Position numbers and translations under genes: made by a program. 64,000 nt of DNA, from the NCBI GenBank assembly GCA_051453625.1, contig JBOZIK010000001.1, positions 151,762,791-151,826,790 on the forward strand, written 5' to 3'. This DNA is from Welwitschia mirabilis (taxonomy: Eukaryota; Gnetophyta; Gnetopsida; Welwitschiales). This document shows, piece by piece, positions 14,091 through 24,542 of this stretch (the first letter of the stretch is position 1; each line of letters begins with the position of its first letter). Under the pieces are notes generated by a model that saw only the letters and a program-made list of their open reading frames with translations, did no database searches and was not told where the DNA came from.

Positions 14091-16166
14091 TTTGGTTAGG
14101 TAGCAAATGTAGAAAAAGATTACATTTAGTCACATAAGAGGAAATAGTTATTATAAAATATCTAGGCATGAAAAATGATAGGATGTACCTCTATCTAAGC
14201 ATAAAAATCTATGGAATAGGATTTAACTAATAAATCTCCTTGTCTAATCTTTTGTATCCATAGATGTTATAAGTTTAGGTTAAGTTATTAATATTATGAA
14301 ACAAATCTATAACTAATAAAATCCAACTAGAAGGGTATGCGTAGTAGCACATAGGGAAGGGTAGCTTTCACTTTTAGAGTATTAACTAGTTCGAATTAAG
14401 TTATAATAAGGTGTTATTAAAGGTAAACTAGTTCAACTATGATTTGAAAAGAATTTAGAAATTTTATATAACATCTCATATCGTGTTTCAAATCAAAGCG
14501 ATGAGAAATGCATTCATAGATAAAGATGTTAATATAGTTGTATAGATTTTACATAATTATTTCTATTTCTTCCTTGGATGATGAGAATATTAAACTAATA
14601 AGGATGAACTCCTGCATAGACAATAACTTAGTGAAATTCATGTATGATAAGAAACAAATGTAGGAAAATATGTGAAAAGTTTTATTATCTCCAAACTAAA
14701 ATTTATTTACTAGATGACAAAGCATCAATTAAGAAGGCCATTAAATAAGTCCTTAAAATTAGAGTAAAGAATTTATCATGTCCAAACATCAAATTTCTAT
14801 AGCCATGACAAACATCTTCACCATTAATATTGTCATTATTTATAGTATCCCACTTAATCCATCTTATTCATTTTTCCTATTTGAGTCATATTGTCACTAT
14901 AGTCTTTATGATAAAAAGTAAAAATCATTATGGAAAAAATTATGCTATAAGTTTAATGAATTAATCCCGCATAATAAAATAGCAAAAAATGTGTAAGCAT
15001 AAAATATTTGAAAATTATGAGTCTTGGTAAAAGTTTAGCTAGAAGATCTATCAAAAAGACACTCTAGATAAGGAAATTTAGAAAACTATTTTAAAAATAA
15101 GTCTATAAATTAATGTCTTTAAAAAGCACTTATAAGTTTCAATCCACTTACTCTTACTATGGTACACTTATTCTAATCATATGAAGCCATCTCAACTAGT
15201 TTAAAATCATATAAATAAATCTAATTTGTCCTCAAAATGGTCCAATGGTAAATTTAATTCTAGAAGCAAAGGCAAAAAATAAGAAGGCTCCCAATATCTA
15301 GACTAACTAGAGGATAATCTATGATTTTGTTAGGTTAAATAACATCCATTTTTGACATGGTCCTTTTAATTTATAAGAATTATTATAACCAAAATTTTAA
15401 AAAATCGATTAATTAAAAATTGTATATATTTTCTAAGTAAGATATCTCTTTTGTTTTATAATTAATACAATTTATTATTCATTTTATGCAAGTGATTTAT
15501 TATACATTTTTATATATTTATTATGTTTTTAAAGTTATTTTTCCTTTATATCATATGTTCATGTAAGAATTTGTTTTTAAAATTTATTTTTAATATTCTC
15601 TTTAATCTTTAATATAAAGTAAGCCTTTTGTTGTCTTATCAAATTTTTATCACCATGATAAAAACCTATGACTTGGTTATATTGATGTGCATCATAAATC
15701 TAAGGTAAAATAATTTCCCCTACTAATCATAAATTTCTTTAATTTTCATGAAATATTTATAGATATATTTTTTCCGTTAATAGAAAGTTATATGTTTTCA
15801 CCCTCTAGAAGATTGGGAGAAAATGATTCACTATCATCATAGTTGTTCATAATATTTATGGACCTATTAACTTAAATATTAAAAAATAAAGATATTTAAT
15901 GAGTAACATTTGATAATGAAAAATTTACAAACGAAAACTTCTTAGAAGAAACTATGTATTATATTATGGCTTCAATTTAAGAACCAAAGAAAATCAAATG
16001 AAATTTAGATATCTTTAAAGGTATCACTATTGTTAGATTAACTAGAAATTTTTTGAAGTAATTATTTGGATCACAAGGTTAATGAAAGTAGGATTAAAAA
16101 TCATTTTAACATTGCCAAGGCAAAACTCTATAATTCTTATCTTCAGCTACATTTTTACATAGAGTT

Positions 16167-16171
16167 AAGAG
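16167..16171 (+). repeat. Target-site duplication, left (AAGAG)
   Basis: Five bases directly before the TG of the 5' LTR. They are identical to 25936-25940 directly after the CA of the 3' LTR. A 5-bp duplication is the usual size for this class. Confidence 0.9.
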
Positions 16172-17553
16172 TGTTAAATTATTATTTGCTAATTAATGTC
16201 AAACTAATGTTTTTTATGTAGCAAAATTTATTATATCTTGTGTAAAAAATATTGATCACTTGTAGATCAAAAGCTGAAGTATTTTATATTGCATTTTAAT
16301 CCTAAAACTTAACACATTTTGATATGATCTTCAGGGATCAACTAGGATTATAAGGGGTTGATTGAATCTAAAGAAAACACACAAAAGTGAGCTAAATATA
16401 GAGGGGTCGACTAAACATTGGGATCAATCAACCTATGAACCTGTGCACTTATACTTCTAAACTATTTATCTAGGGGTTGACTGAACATCTAAAGGATTGA
16501 CTAAACCTAAGCACTATGCATCTGATACTTCCTAACCAATTATTAAGAAGTTAACTAGATACTTAAAGGATTGACTATACTGGTACAATAAAGCATCAAT
16601 ACTTCACAATCGATCAGTAAGGAGTCGATCAGATTCCTAAAGGGATTGACCAAAACTAGAGAAAAAAAATTGTGATGGATTTTATCTAGACCATAATGGT
16701 AACTAAGTAGATATGTGGGTGACTAGATGGAAGGTTAATCAAACCCTGAGGAGTTAATAGACATGGAGCCATAAGAAACTAGATCGATTGAAAGAACATA
16801 AGGGTGACTGATTTAAGTGATGGCACTAGGTGGAGTCAACTAAGTATTTGAAGGATTAACTAGCTGTGAGGGAAACACAACTTTTATAGCTATATGTATC
16901 CATTTTATGATTATTAGAAGGTCTTTTTACTTGTAAAAATTTCAAAAAGTCTTTCATTATATATTACTAAGAGTTAAATAACTATTACATCTTTTACTAA
17001 CCTTTTGAATCTTTTGGATTTATCATTATACTTATTTCGTCATCTCATTACTGACTAAAGAAAAATCAAGAACTATGGTATCTTTGCATATGCAATTAGA
17101 TCTATAGCATCCCTTATTTCTAGATTGTACATCTTTAGGAGAAGTGCTTCAATACTATTCTTGAGCTAAAGATCAAGTGATACATGTGCATTTGGACATA
17201 CTATCATTACTACTATGCTTTCTTATAAAAGGTTAAGAATAAGTCTTCAAAATGGTCTATTTTTAAAGATTACAAGTGACCCTGCAATAGGTAAAACAAA
17301 TTAATAGAAATCTAGATGAGGCTTGGATAGAAGCTAATTGTTGAAAGTGGAGTAGGAGATTTTCCTAAATCACTATAAATCTTGTGTGCTTCTTATTAGT
17401 ATTTTTGTTCTTTCTATTACTTCATTTTTTAAAATAGTTTTAGTTTTATTGCATAAATTTTTAGTGTTTCATTTTAAGAAAGGTTAATATTAGAAGTTAT
17501 TTGAATATTTTTAAAAATATATTCCCCCCTCCTCTAGGGTTCTCAATCCTACA
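16172..17553 (+). repeat. 5' LTR of the SIRE-type element
   Basis: Starts TGTTAAATTATTATTTGC and ends CTCAATCCTACA. The same boundaries appear in the 3' LTR at 24543-25935. A TATATATT box lies near 16,957, with its counterpart near 25,336. The U3 part (about 16,340-16,870) carries repeated motifs of the GGGGTYGACTRRAC kind, many decayed from GTCGAC-like cores. The first 200 bases look about 80% identical to the other copy. Confidence 0.92.
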
Positions 17554-17555
17554 TC

Positions 17556-17567
17556 TAGTATTAGAGC
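17556..17567 (+). other. Primer binding site, tRNA-iMet type
   Basis: TAGTATTAGAGC lies two bases after the LTR. It differs from the canonical plant copia site TGGTATCAGAGC only by G-to-A and C-to-T transitions at two positions. This is where initiator-Met tRNA would prime minus-strand synthesis. Confidence 0.88.
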
Positions 17568-17619
17568 TTCATTGAGTTCGTGTTAAGATCCTAATAGAAC
17601 TAGACTCTAAAACCCAAAA

Positions 17620-19440
17620 ATGACTAATGTATCTGATGGCTTTTCCCTTGGTCATTCACCTATGTTTAATGGATCAAACTATGCTTGATAGAAATCTCAA
17701 ATGAAAATCTTCCTCAGATCCTTAAATGCTCAAATTGATGAGGTTATTTATGATGGATATACTATGGTTATTTTAATGAAAATCAATGCCAATGGTAATA
17801 CCATTTTAGTTCTACAAACCCAATACCAATGACCTCTCATTGATAGATTTAGAGCTATCATAGATGTCCAAGCTCTTAATACTATATTTTATGCAGTTTG
17901 TATAGACAAATACAAGTGGATTGCAAACTGTGAACATGTAAAGAAGGCATGGGATATTCTTGAAGTTTCACATAAAGGTACATTCACTATCAAATAGGTC
18001 AATCTTGAAATGCTTATCTCCAAATTTGAAGACATTAATATGGATGAGGAGGATACTTTATAGGAATTCTTTACTAGAATAACCAACATCACGAATTTTA
18101 TAGCTAGTCTCGGTGAAATATTAAATGAGGCAAAAGTAATCCAAAAAGTTCTAAGATATCTTCTAAATATATTTGAACTAAAAGTCACAGTAATAAAAGA
18201 AATCAAAGATATCAACATGATGGCTCTAGAAGAACTTCAAGATAATTTTCAAACATATGAATTAAAATTTTCTAAAGATAAGAAAAAAGGTATTGCTTTG
18301 AAATGTGTCCAAGAATAGTATAGGTAAGAGAAATCCGATGAAGATCTAGATGATGATGAAGTTGCTTTCCTAGCAAGAATATTTAAGAAATTTTTACACA
18401 TAAGAAAGAAGGATGGTGAGCCTAGTANNNNNNNNNNNNNNNNNNNNNNNNNNNNNNNNNNNNNNNNNNNNNNNNNNNNNNNNNNNNNNNNNNNNNNNNN
18501 NNNNNNNNNNNNNNNNNNNNNNNNNNNNNNNNNNNNNNNNNNNNNNNNNNNNNNNNNNNNNNNNNNNNNNNNNNNNNNNNNNNNNNNNNNNNNNNNNNNN
18601 NNNNNNNNNNNNNNNNNNNNNNNNNNNNNNNNNNNNNNNNNNNNNNNNNNNNNNNNNNNNNNNNNNNNNNNNNNNNNNNNNNNNNNNNNNNNNNNNNNNN
18701 NNNNNNNNNNNNNNNNNNNNNNNNNNNNNNNNNNNNNNNNNNNNNNNNNNNNNNNNNNNNNNNNNNNNNNNNNNNNNNNNNNNNNNNNNNNNNNNNNNNN
18801 NNNNNNNNNNAAAGAAGGATGGTGAGCCTAGTAGAGGTATAAGAAGAGAACACTTGAAGTACAAAAAGAATCAAGACAAAGTAAAAGAGATCCAATGTTA
18901 TGCATGTAAAGGCTTTGTACACATGACAAATAAGTGCCCAAACAACAAGAGAGAGTAAAGAAAATTAAAGACACCTTCATTTGTTATAATATGAAATAAT
19001 GTGGATGAGGATGATGATAGTAGTTTAAGATAAGAATCATATGGAGATAAAAGACTCTCTTTCATGGCAATTGTGCCTTCATTACAAAACTTACCTAGCA
19101 CATCAAAATTTGATAATTTGAATGTCATTGAGCAAGAACATGAGGAGATCAAAGATACTTATTAGGAACTAAACTTAAAATGTGAAAAGTTAGTAAATTA
19201 CATAAATTATCTAAACAAGATTGTAAAATCTCTCACCAAAGAAAATAAGTAAATGTAATTAAAGTATAAAATGGTTAAATCTGAAAATTTCAATTTCATT
19301 ATAAAGGTAAAAGATTTATCTTATTTTATCAATAAATTAGCTAGTGGTTCATCTAAATTAGAATAGATGCTTGAAATTTAGAAACTAGTGCATGATAAGT
19401 TAGGTATTTCTTTCATCCCCCCAAAACCACAAAGTTAACA
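17620..19440 (+). pseudogene. SIRE-type gag (capsid/nucleocapsid), decayed
   Basis: Gag forms the virus-like particle. The chosen ATG opens MTNVSDGFSLGHSP, and soon after comes NYA followed by two stops where the family has two Trp (TGG to TGA/TAG). KKAWDILEVSHKGT and ITNITNFIASLGE are typical of the UBN2-like copia gag. A zinc knuckle C-Y-A-C-x4-H-x4-C is at 18896-18937. The C-terminal part (18,959-19,440) has heptad-like Lys/Glu/Leu text ending near SKLE-MLEI-KLVHDKLG, as in SIRE gags. A 383-base N run splits the gene, but the 23 bases at 18405-18427 and 18811-18833 are identical. Collapsing them returns the zinc knuckle to the frame of the start. Confidence 0.88.
18428..18810. other. Assembly gap (383 N), probably artificial
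   Basis: The last 23 bases before the N run and the first 23 after it are identical. This is what two overlapping contig ends look like when a scaffolder does not merge them. Merging also restores the gag frame, so little or no sequence may be missing. Confidence 0.8.
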
Positions 19441-19680
19441 AAATCAGGTAACTTGGTAAAATAAGTTTATTTCTAAAGTTACTTATCATTTCTATGATAA
19501 ATCAAATCATTCAAAGCTATTTTGCAATGTCAAAAAATTGATGTTATTTTTAAATTCACTTAGTTCCTTTTCATTTAATTTTATTCCAAAATAATGTATA
19601 CCACATTAGTCTAAAAGAACTAAGTGGATAAAAGATAATGATTTTAAAAGTCTTTTAATTTAGACAGCTCTTAAGGTTTC

Positions 19681-20050
19681 TAATGGCACTAGCTAGTATT
19701 TAGATAGTGGGTGCTCATGACATATGATGAAAGACAAATTGAAATTTAAATAGTTAGCAATTTTGATGGATAAGAAGTTAATTTTGGGGATAATAAAATA
19801 TCATAAATTAAAGGTATCAGAAGCATCAGTGGAGTTAACTTACCTAGAATGAATGAAGTTTTATATGTTAAGTGTTAAAAGAATAATTTACTCAATATTA
19901 GTTAAATTTATAACAAAGGTTATAAAGTCATTTTTTATAGTTCTAAATTTGAAGTTAGGCATGGCAAAATAAATGATATTATTCTGAAATAAAATAGAAT
20001 TTATAATATTTATAGCATAGACCAATCATTTTTTACTTGTTATTTTTATA
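19681..20050 (+). pseudogene. SIRE-type aspartic protease, decayed
   Basis: The active site YLDSGCS-H is at 19697-19720 (DSG at 19703-19711), followed by MMKDKLKF, close to the copia YLDSGCSRHMTGD pattern with Arg replaced by a stop. This enzyme would cut the Gag-Pol polyprotein. The catalytic Asp is still encoded, but stops and frameshifts before the integrase make the product impossible. Confidence 0.85.
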
Positions 20051-20061
20051 AGGTCAATCAA

Positions 20062-21060
20062 GAAGAGCTTTGGCATAAATGATTAGGTTATGTTAATTAC
20101 AATCATTTCAAACTATTATTAATAAATAAATTATCAAAGGTATTTCCAAAATGACTATTGAAAAACATGGTCTTTTTGATGCATGCCAAAATGAAAAACA
20201 AATAAGAACATCATACAAAAGTAAAAACTAAGTTTTCACATCCATGCCTTTAAAACTTATTCATATGAACTGGTTAGGAGTAGCTCAAACTCAAAGTTTA
20301 TGAGGTAAATAATATTTTCTTACTATGGTTGATGATTTCTCTAGATATACATGGGTTACATTTCTTTCAAATAAATCTAAAACTTACAAATAATATATTG
20401 AGATATACAATAAAATTCAAAATGAGAAAACGTATACCATAAAGAAAATAAGAAGTGATCATGATGGTGAATTCAAAAATCATTTATTTAAGAAGTATTA
20501 CATTGATAATGACATTGATCACTAGTTTTTAACCCTTAAAATACCACAACAAAATGGTATTGCTGAAAGAAATAATAGAGTCATTTAAGAAATAGTAAGA
20601 ACTATGAATGACAAGGAGGTTTATAAATTTTTTTGTATTAAAGCTATTAGTACTACATGTTATATTATAAATAAAGTTTATCTAAAACCTGGTATGGATA
20701 AAACTCCTTATGATTTGTGTAAAGGAAGAAAACCAAATGTTTCTTATTTTAAAGTCTTTAGAAGTAAATGTTATGTGCTAAAAGATAAAGCACATTTAAG
20801 AAAATTTTAATCTAAATCCAATGAAGCTATATTTTTAGGATATTCAGCTAGAAGTAGATCTTATCGTGTTTTCAGCAACATAAGTTTAATTATAAAAGAA
20901 TCAATAAATGTACAAATTCCTAATAGTAGTACAAGGCCTATTTTTTTAAATGATGAGGAAGACATATTTCTAAGCACTCTCATAACTAAAGTAGTATCTA
21001 CTGAGAAAAATAAGTTACTATAAAAGAAGTAACAACTAAAAAGTTTGAAGAGCCAAAATA
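20062..21060 (+). pseudogene. SIRE-type integrase, decayed
   Basis: The zinc-binding start ELWHK-LGYVN is at 20065-20095 and the catalytic core follows. The first catalytic Asp is Asn (codon AAC, 20268-20270, in IHMNWLG). The second survives in IRSDHDGEF (20457-20459), and Glu survives in PQQNGIAERNNR (20565-20567). The second Asp and the Glu are 36 codons apart, as in the D-D35-E pattern. KTPYDLCKGRKPNVSYFKVF and IFLGYSARSRSYRVF are the usual C-terminal copia blocks. In-frame stops occur about every 20-60 codons. Confidence 0.9.
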
Positions 21061-21149
21061 TCACTCTTTAAGGTCTATTATTAGATAAGTTAGCTCAAAT
21101 ATAAAGGTAAGGAGTTCTATGAAGAATTTTTATGCCCACATTTGTTATG

Positions 21150-21875
21150 GTTTATAAATAAAACCTAAGAAATTTAAAGAATCTAAATCTCATAAAGAAT
21201 GGATGATGGTCATGCAAGATAAATTACAATAATTTAAAAGAAATGATGTTTGAAAGCTTGTAGAAAGGCCAAAAAAAAAAAATTTCATTCGGAAAAAGGG
21301 AATCTCTAAGAACAAATGTGATGAAGAAAATAATGTCATCAAAAACAAAGTAATATTAGTAGCACAAGGTTACAAAAGAATCAAACGCGTTGATGTAGGT
21401 AGAACATTTTCTCTAGTTGCAAGGCTTGATAGCATTAGAATGTTTTTATCTTTTCCAGTCTTAATAACATTAAAGTATATCAAATGGATGTAAAGAGTGA
21501 TTTTTTAAATGGAACTCTAAATGAAGAAGTGTATGTAGAATAGCCGCAACGGTTTGTAGATCCTCATAAATCTAATCATGTTTATAGACTTAATAGAGCT
21601 TTATATGATTTAAAGAAATTTCCAAGAGGTTGGTATAAAAAGTTGGCCACATTTCTAAATGGTAATGGTTATATTTATGGAATAGTAGATAAGACTTTAT
21701 TTGTTAAGAATTTGAAAAAGAATTTTTTCATTATACAAATTTATGTGAATGATATCATATTTGGTACTTCTAATAAATGTTTATCTAAAGATTTTTTAAA
21801 TATCATTACAACACATTTTATGATGAGCATGCTTAGTGAAGCAAAAATGTTTTTTGAATTAAATATTAATTAAAT
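21150..21875 (+). pseudogene. SIRE-type reverse transcriptase, decayed
   Basis: The domain starts with KEWMMVMQDKLQQFKRNDV and KLVERP, then KNKVILVAQGYKR and SLVARLDSIRM. A frameshift near 21,450 moves the reading to QMDVKSDFLNGTLNEEVYVE, and RALYDLKKFPRGWYKKL follows. The catalytic box, normally YVDD, is YVND at 21742-21753 (GAT to AAT). The polymerase could not work even without the stops. The end, FELNIN near 21,870, leads towards RNase H. Confidence 0.9.
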
Positions 21876-22099
21876 AAGGAATAGAATTTTTATCTCCTAA
21901 TCTAAATATGCAGAAGATTTAATCAGATATTTTATATTATAAGATGATAAAACAACTAACACGCTAATATTAACATCTTATAAAGTTAGTTTGGATGAGA
22001 ATGAAAAATTAGTAGATCAGAAGATTTATAGGAGTATGATTGAAATTTTAATATATTTGATTGCAAGTAGAGATGATATCATGTTTAGTATTGATGTGT

Positions 22100-22690
22100 G
22101 TGAAAGATTTCAAACCAACTAAAGGAATCACACTTACAAGTAATAAAAAAATAATTAGATATATAAAAGGCACATGTGATTATGGTTGGTGATACCTAAT
22201 TAAGACATCTTTTAAACTTGCATGATTCAGTGATGTATATTTGGCTGGACATAAGGATGATAAAAAGAGCATAAGTGGTAATTATTTTCTATTAGAATCA
22301 TGCTTAGTAGGATGGGCAAGTAACAAGAAAAATTCAATCTCTATTTCAATAGAAGAATAAGAGTATATTATAACAGGGAGTTGTTGTGCTTACCTCCTTT
22401 GGATGAAGAAAATGCTAAAGGACTTTGGTATAGGTTTTGAATAGGTTTCTATTTTATAATAATATAAATCTAATAAATATTCTTAAAAACCCTATTTAGC
22501 ACTTAATAATTAAACATATTAAACTAATACATCATTTTTTAAGACATCAAGTTAAAAAAGGAAATATTACTATGAATTTTTTTAGTATAAATCATTAACT
22601 TGTAGATATCTTTATTAAAATACTAAGTTTTGATAATTTTATTCATCTTCAAAATGAACTAGGGGTCTTCTTTGTATTCTCTAGTTGACT
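22100..22690 (+). pseudogene. SIRE-type RNase H, decayed
   Basis: The RNase H would remove the RNA template during reverse transcription. KGTCDYGW-YLIKTSFKLA, FSDVYLAGHKDDKKSISG, CLVGWASNKKNSISIS and CCAYLLWMKKMLKDFG follow in the order of copia RNase H. The ISG replaces the usual TSG, and stops replace Trp, Gly and Ala/Glu positions. The frame ends near 22,690, where two hairpins begin. Confidence 0.87.
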
Positions 22691-22739
22691 ATAAGGTAGT
22701 CAACTAGATCTATGATTTGATTGATCAGAAGTGATCAAT
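22681..22739 (+). other. Two adjacent hairpins between pol and the extra ORF
   Basis: An 11-bp perfect inverted repeat CTAGTTGACTA / TAGTCAACTAG (22681-22691 and 22697-22707) encloses a 5-base loop. An 8-bp perfect repeat ATTGATCA / TGATCAAT (22720-22727 and 22732-22739) encloses a 4-base loop. The first has the same GT(T/C)GAC core that repeats in the LTRs. Function is unknown; an RNA signal between pol and the next ORF is only a guess. Confidence 0.6.
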
Positions 22740-23016
22740 TAACTAACCTAAAATCTGAGTTGCTTGGACCCTAATATTACTATGATCTATGTCTTGATGG
22801 GATAACTGAATTTTAAACTAGTCAACTAGACATAGAGGTTATAGTTAAGAAGATTCATTGGTGAACCTAATTTCTTTATCAAAATCAACCTAATTAACAT
22901 TATTTTTAAAAGCAAGTGAAGTAACCCTTTTCATTATTTTCTAATCACTTGTCTTCTTGAGATCTAGTATTTCTCTTAATTTTTTTTTATTTCCAAGATT
23001 CCACCAAGTGGTTGAA

Positions 23017-24220
23017 ATGGCTAAGAGACCCTTCAAAAGAAGGACAAAGAACCTTGCTAATAGAGATGCTCACTTTTTCTACTAGGGCATATATGATGAA
23101 GATTTAGAGATGTTTTAGGAGAAGTTTGAGAAGAAGCCAGTATGCCAAGAAAGATCTATTACTACTTTAGAGCTTAGGAAACTCAGAGATGTAATCCAAA
23201 TCTTGAAAGATCTAGATCTATCATATTTTATTGATGTATTACATCTTATTTACTCTTTTCTTATTATGATGTTTTATTATAATACTTCTTACAATGCTGA
23301 CACTGGAACCCTTGAAATCCTCATTATGGGGAATAGGATAAAGGTGACTGCAAATTTTATTGTGGCCATTACTAATCTTCCAATAAGATACTATGAGGAC
23401 CTTTGGCCTCTTTATTACTCCATGGATAATAAAGTAGAGATTACAAGGAAGCTTTATGATAAGTTTCACAGCTGAAAGCATACTATTTCTACTTCTTTGC
23501 TTACGCTTAAGTACAGGTTTCTTCACTTATTATTTATCTATAATTTCTTACCCTTTGTAGGTCATTAAGATGAGGCCTATAACTATAGGTCCCATTTTAT
23601 GTAATTGGTAGAAATAAGGCACTTCATTAATGCCCCTTCCATTATACTAGAAAATATGGTTTCTCAGTTGGAGTATCACAGAACTAAGGTTCTACCCTAC
23701 TCTGTGCTGAATGGAAATGTTTGTTGTCATTATAAAATCTCATTTTACCCAAAGCATAAAATCCTTCATCCCTTATTATATATTAGGTATTAAATATTAT
23801 CTCACATGTATATCTTTACTAGATCCAAAAATTCCTCTAAATCTTCTTCTCTCAAGTAAGTCTCACCAAAAGAGATTATTTCATAACTAAGATAGATTAA
23901 CTCTCATACTAGGCACATGAAAGAAGCTCTAACTATAGCTAGGTATGAGATTGATGATACTTTAGAAAAAGTTGGAAGCTCAACATGGAAGAAAACCAAA
24001 GAAGAAAAATAAGAAGAAGATTCTAAAAAATAATCATAAGAGAAGAATTCAGAGGAATCTAACTAAATCACTTTTTCTATGCTTATGTTTTTCTTTCATG
24101 CTTATGTTTCTTTTCTTGTTTATTATTAATGTTAAAAGGGGAGAATTAGTTAGTTTTTTATGTTGCTCTCAGTTGTATCTGCTCTTAATAACACTCTTCA
24201 TTATACTATTCATCTTTTAG
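23017..24220 (+). pseudogene. SIRE-type extra 3' ORF ('putative plant transposon protein' family), decayed
   Basis: ATG 23017 opens MAKRPFKRRTKNLANRDAHF, and the same frame can be followed to 23793 with stops at 23083, 23116, 23473, 23566 and 23602. Between 23119 and 23472 there are 118 codons without a stop. MFYYNTSYNADTGTLEI..GNRIKVTANFIVAITNLP resembles the FYxNL...V.GxxI.......I..xLxLP core of the plant retrotransposon family often labelled putative plant transposon protein. NMVSQLEYHRTKVLPYSVL fits the later ...LPYGMLLTRIF part. A Lys-rich tail follows near 23,980-24,050. SIRE elements carry an ORF here that has been called env-like. I see no convincing signal peptide. Its role is unknown. 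Confidence 0.6.
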
Positions 24221-24530
24221 TAATAGAAATGCACTTGTTTTTATGCTCTATAGTTTATGTCTCAAATTTTTCAATGCACATCTATTTTCACTATAAACTC
24301 TAATTGCTAGTATATCTTATGGTTATGTAATAATTCATGATTAAAATATTATCTATCATTTATATTTTAGCACTTTAAATTATTTTTAAATTTGGTATAA
24401 TTTGGGAACTTCCAAAATATCTTATTGATATTAAATGTTTAATATTTTTGTAAAAGTTGATAGGAATTTTATGAGGGGCAGTTTTCTCAAATATTATCTT
24501 CTCAACTAAGTAAAATTTTCCATCAATGTC

Positions 24531-24542
24531 AAAGGATGATAT
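24531..24542 (+). other. Polypurine tract of the SIRE-type element
   Basis: AAAGGATGATAT directly precedes the 3' LTR. The common copia form is AAAGGGGGAGATT. It would prime plus-strand DNA synthesis, and its place next to the LTR supports the border at 24543. Confidence 0.7.

Larger units (their letters stand above)
8961..16166. other. Long AT-rich region, nothing recognised
   Basis: About 7.2 kb without a motif I can name. It should contain the end of CACTA copy B, but no CACTA terminal inverted repeat (CACTA at one end, TAGTG at the other) is convincing. Only low-complexity tracts stand out, at about 9451-9518 and 14006-14090. Confidence 0.45.

Noticed and set aside
14380-14400. GTTCGAATT as a tRNA B box
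   Set aside because: No A box at a usable distance and no cloverleaf around it.
18394-18958. Open frames of 156-181 residues across an N run
   Set aside because: Almost all residues are unknown. Only the last part of the + strand frame is real (gag zinc knuckle), and it is annotated as gag.
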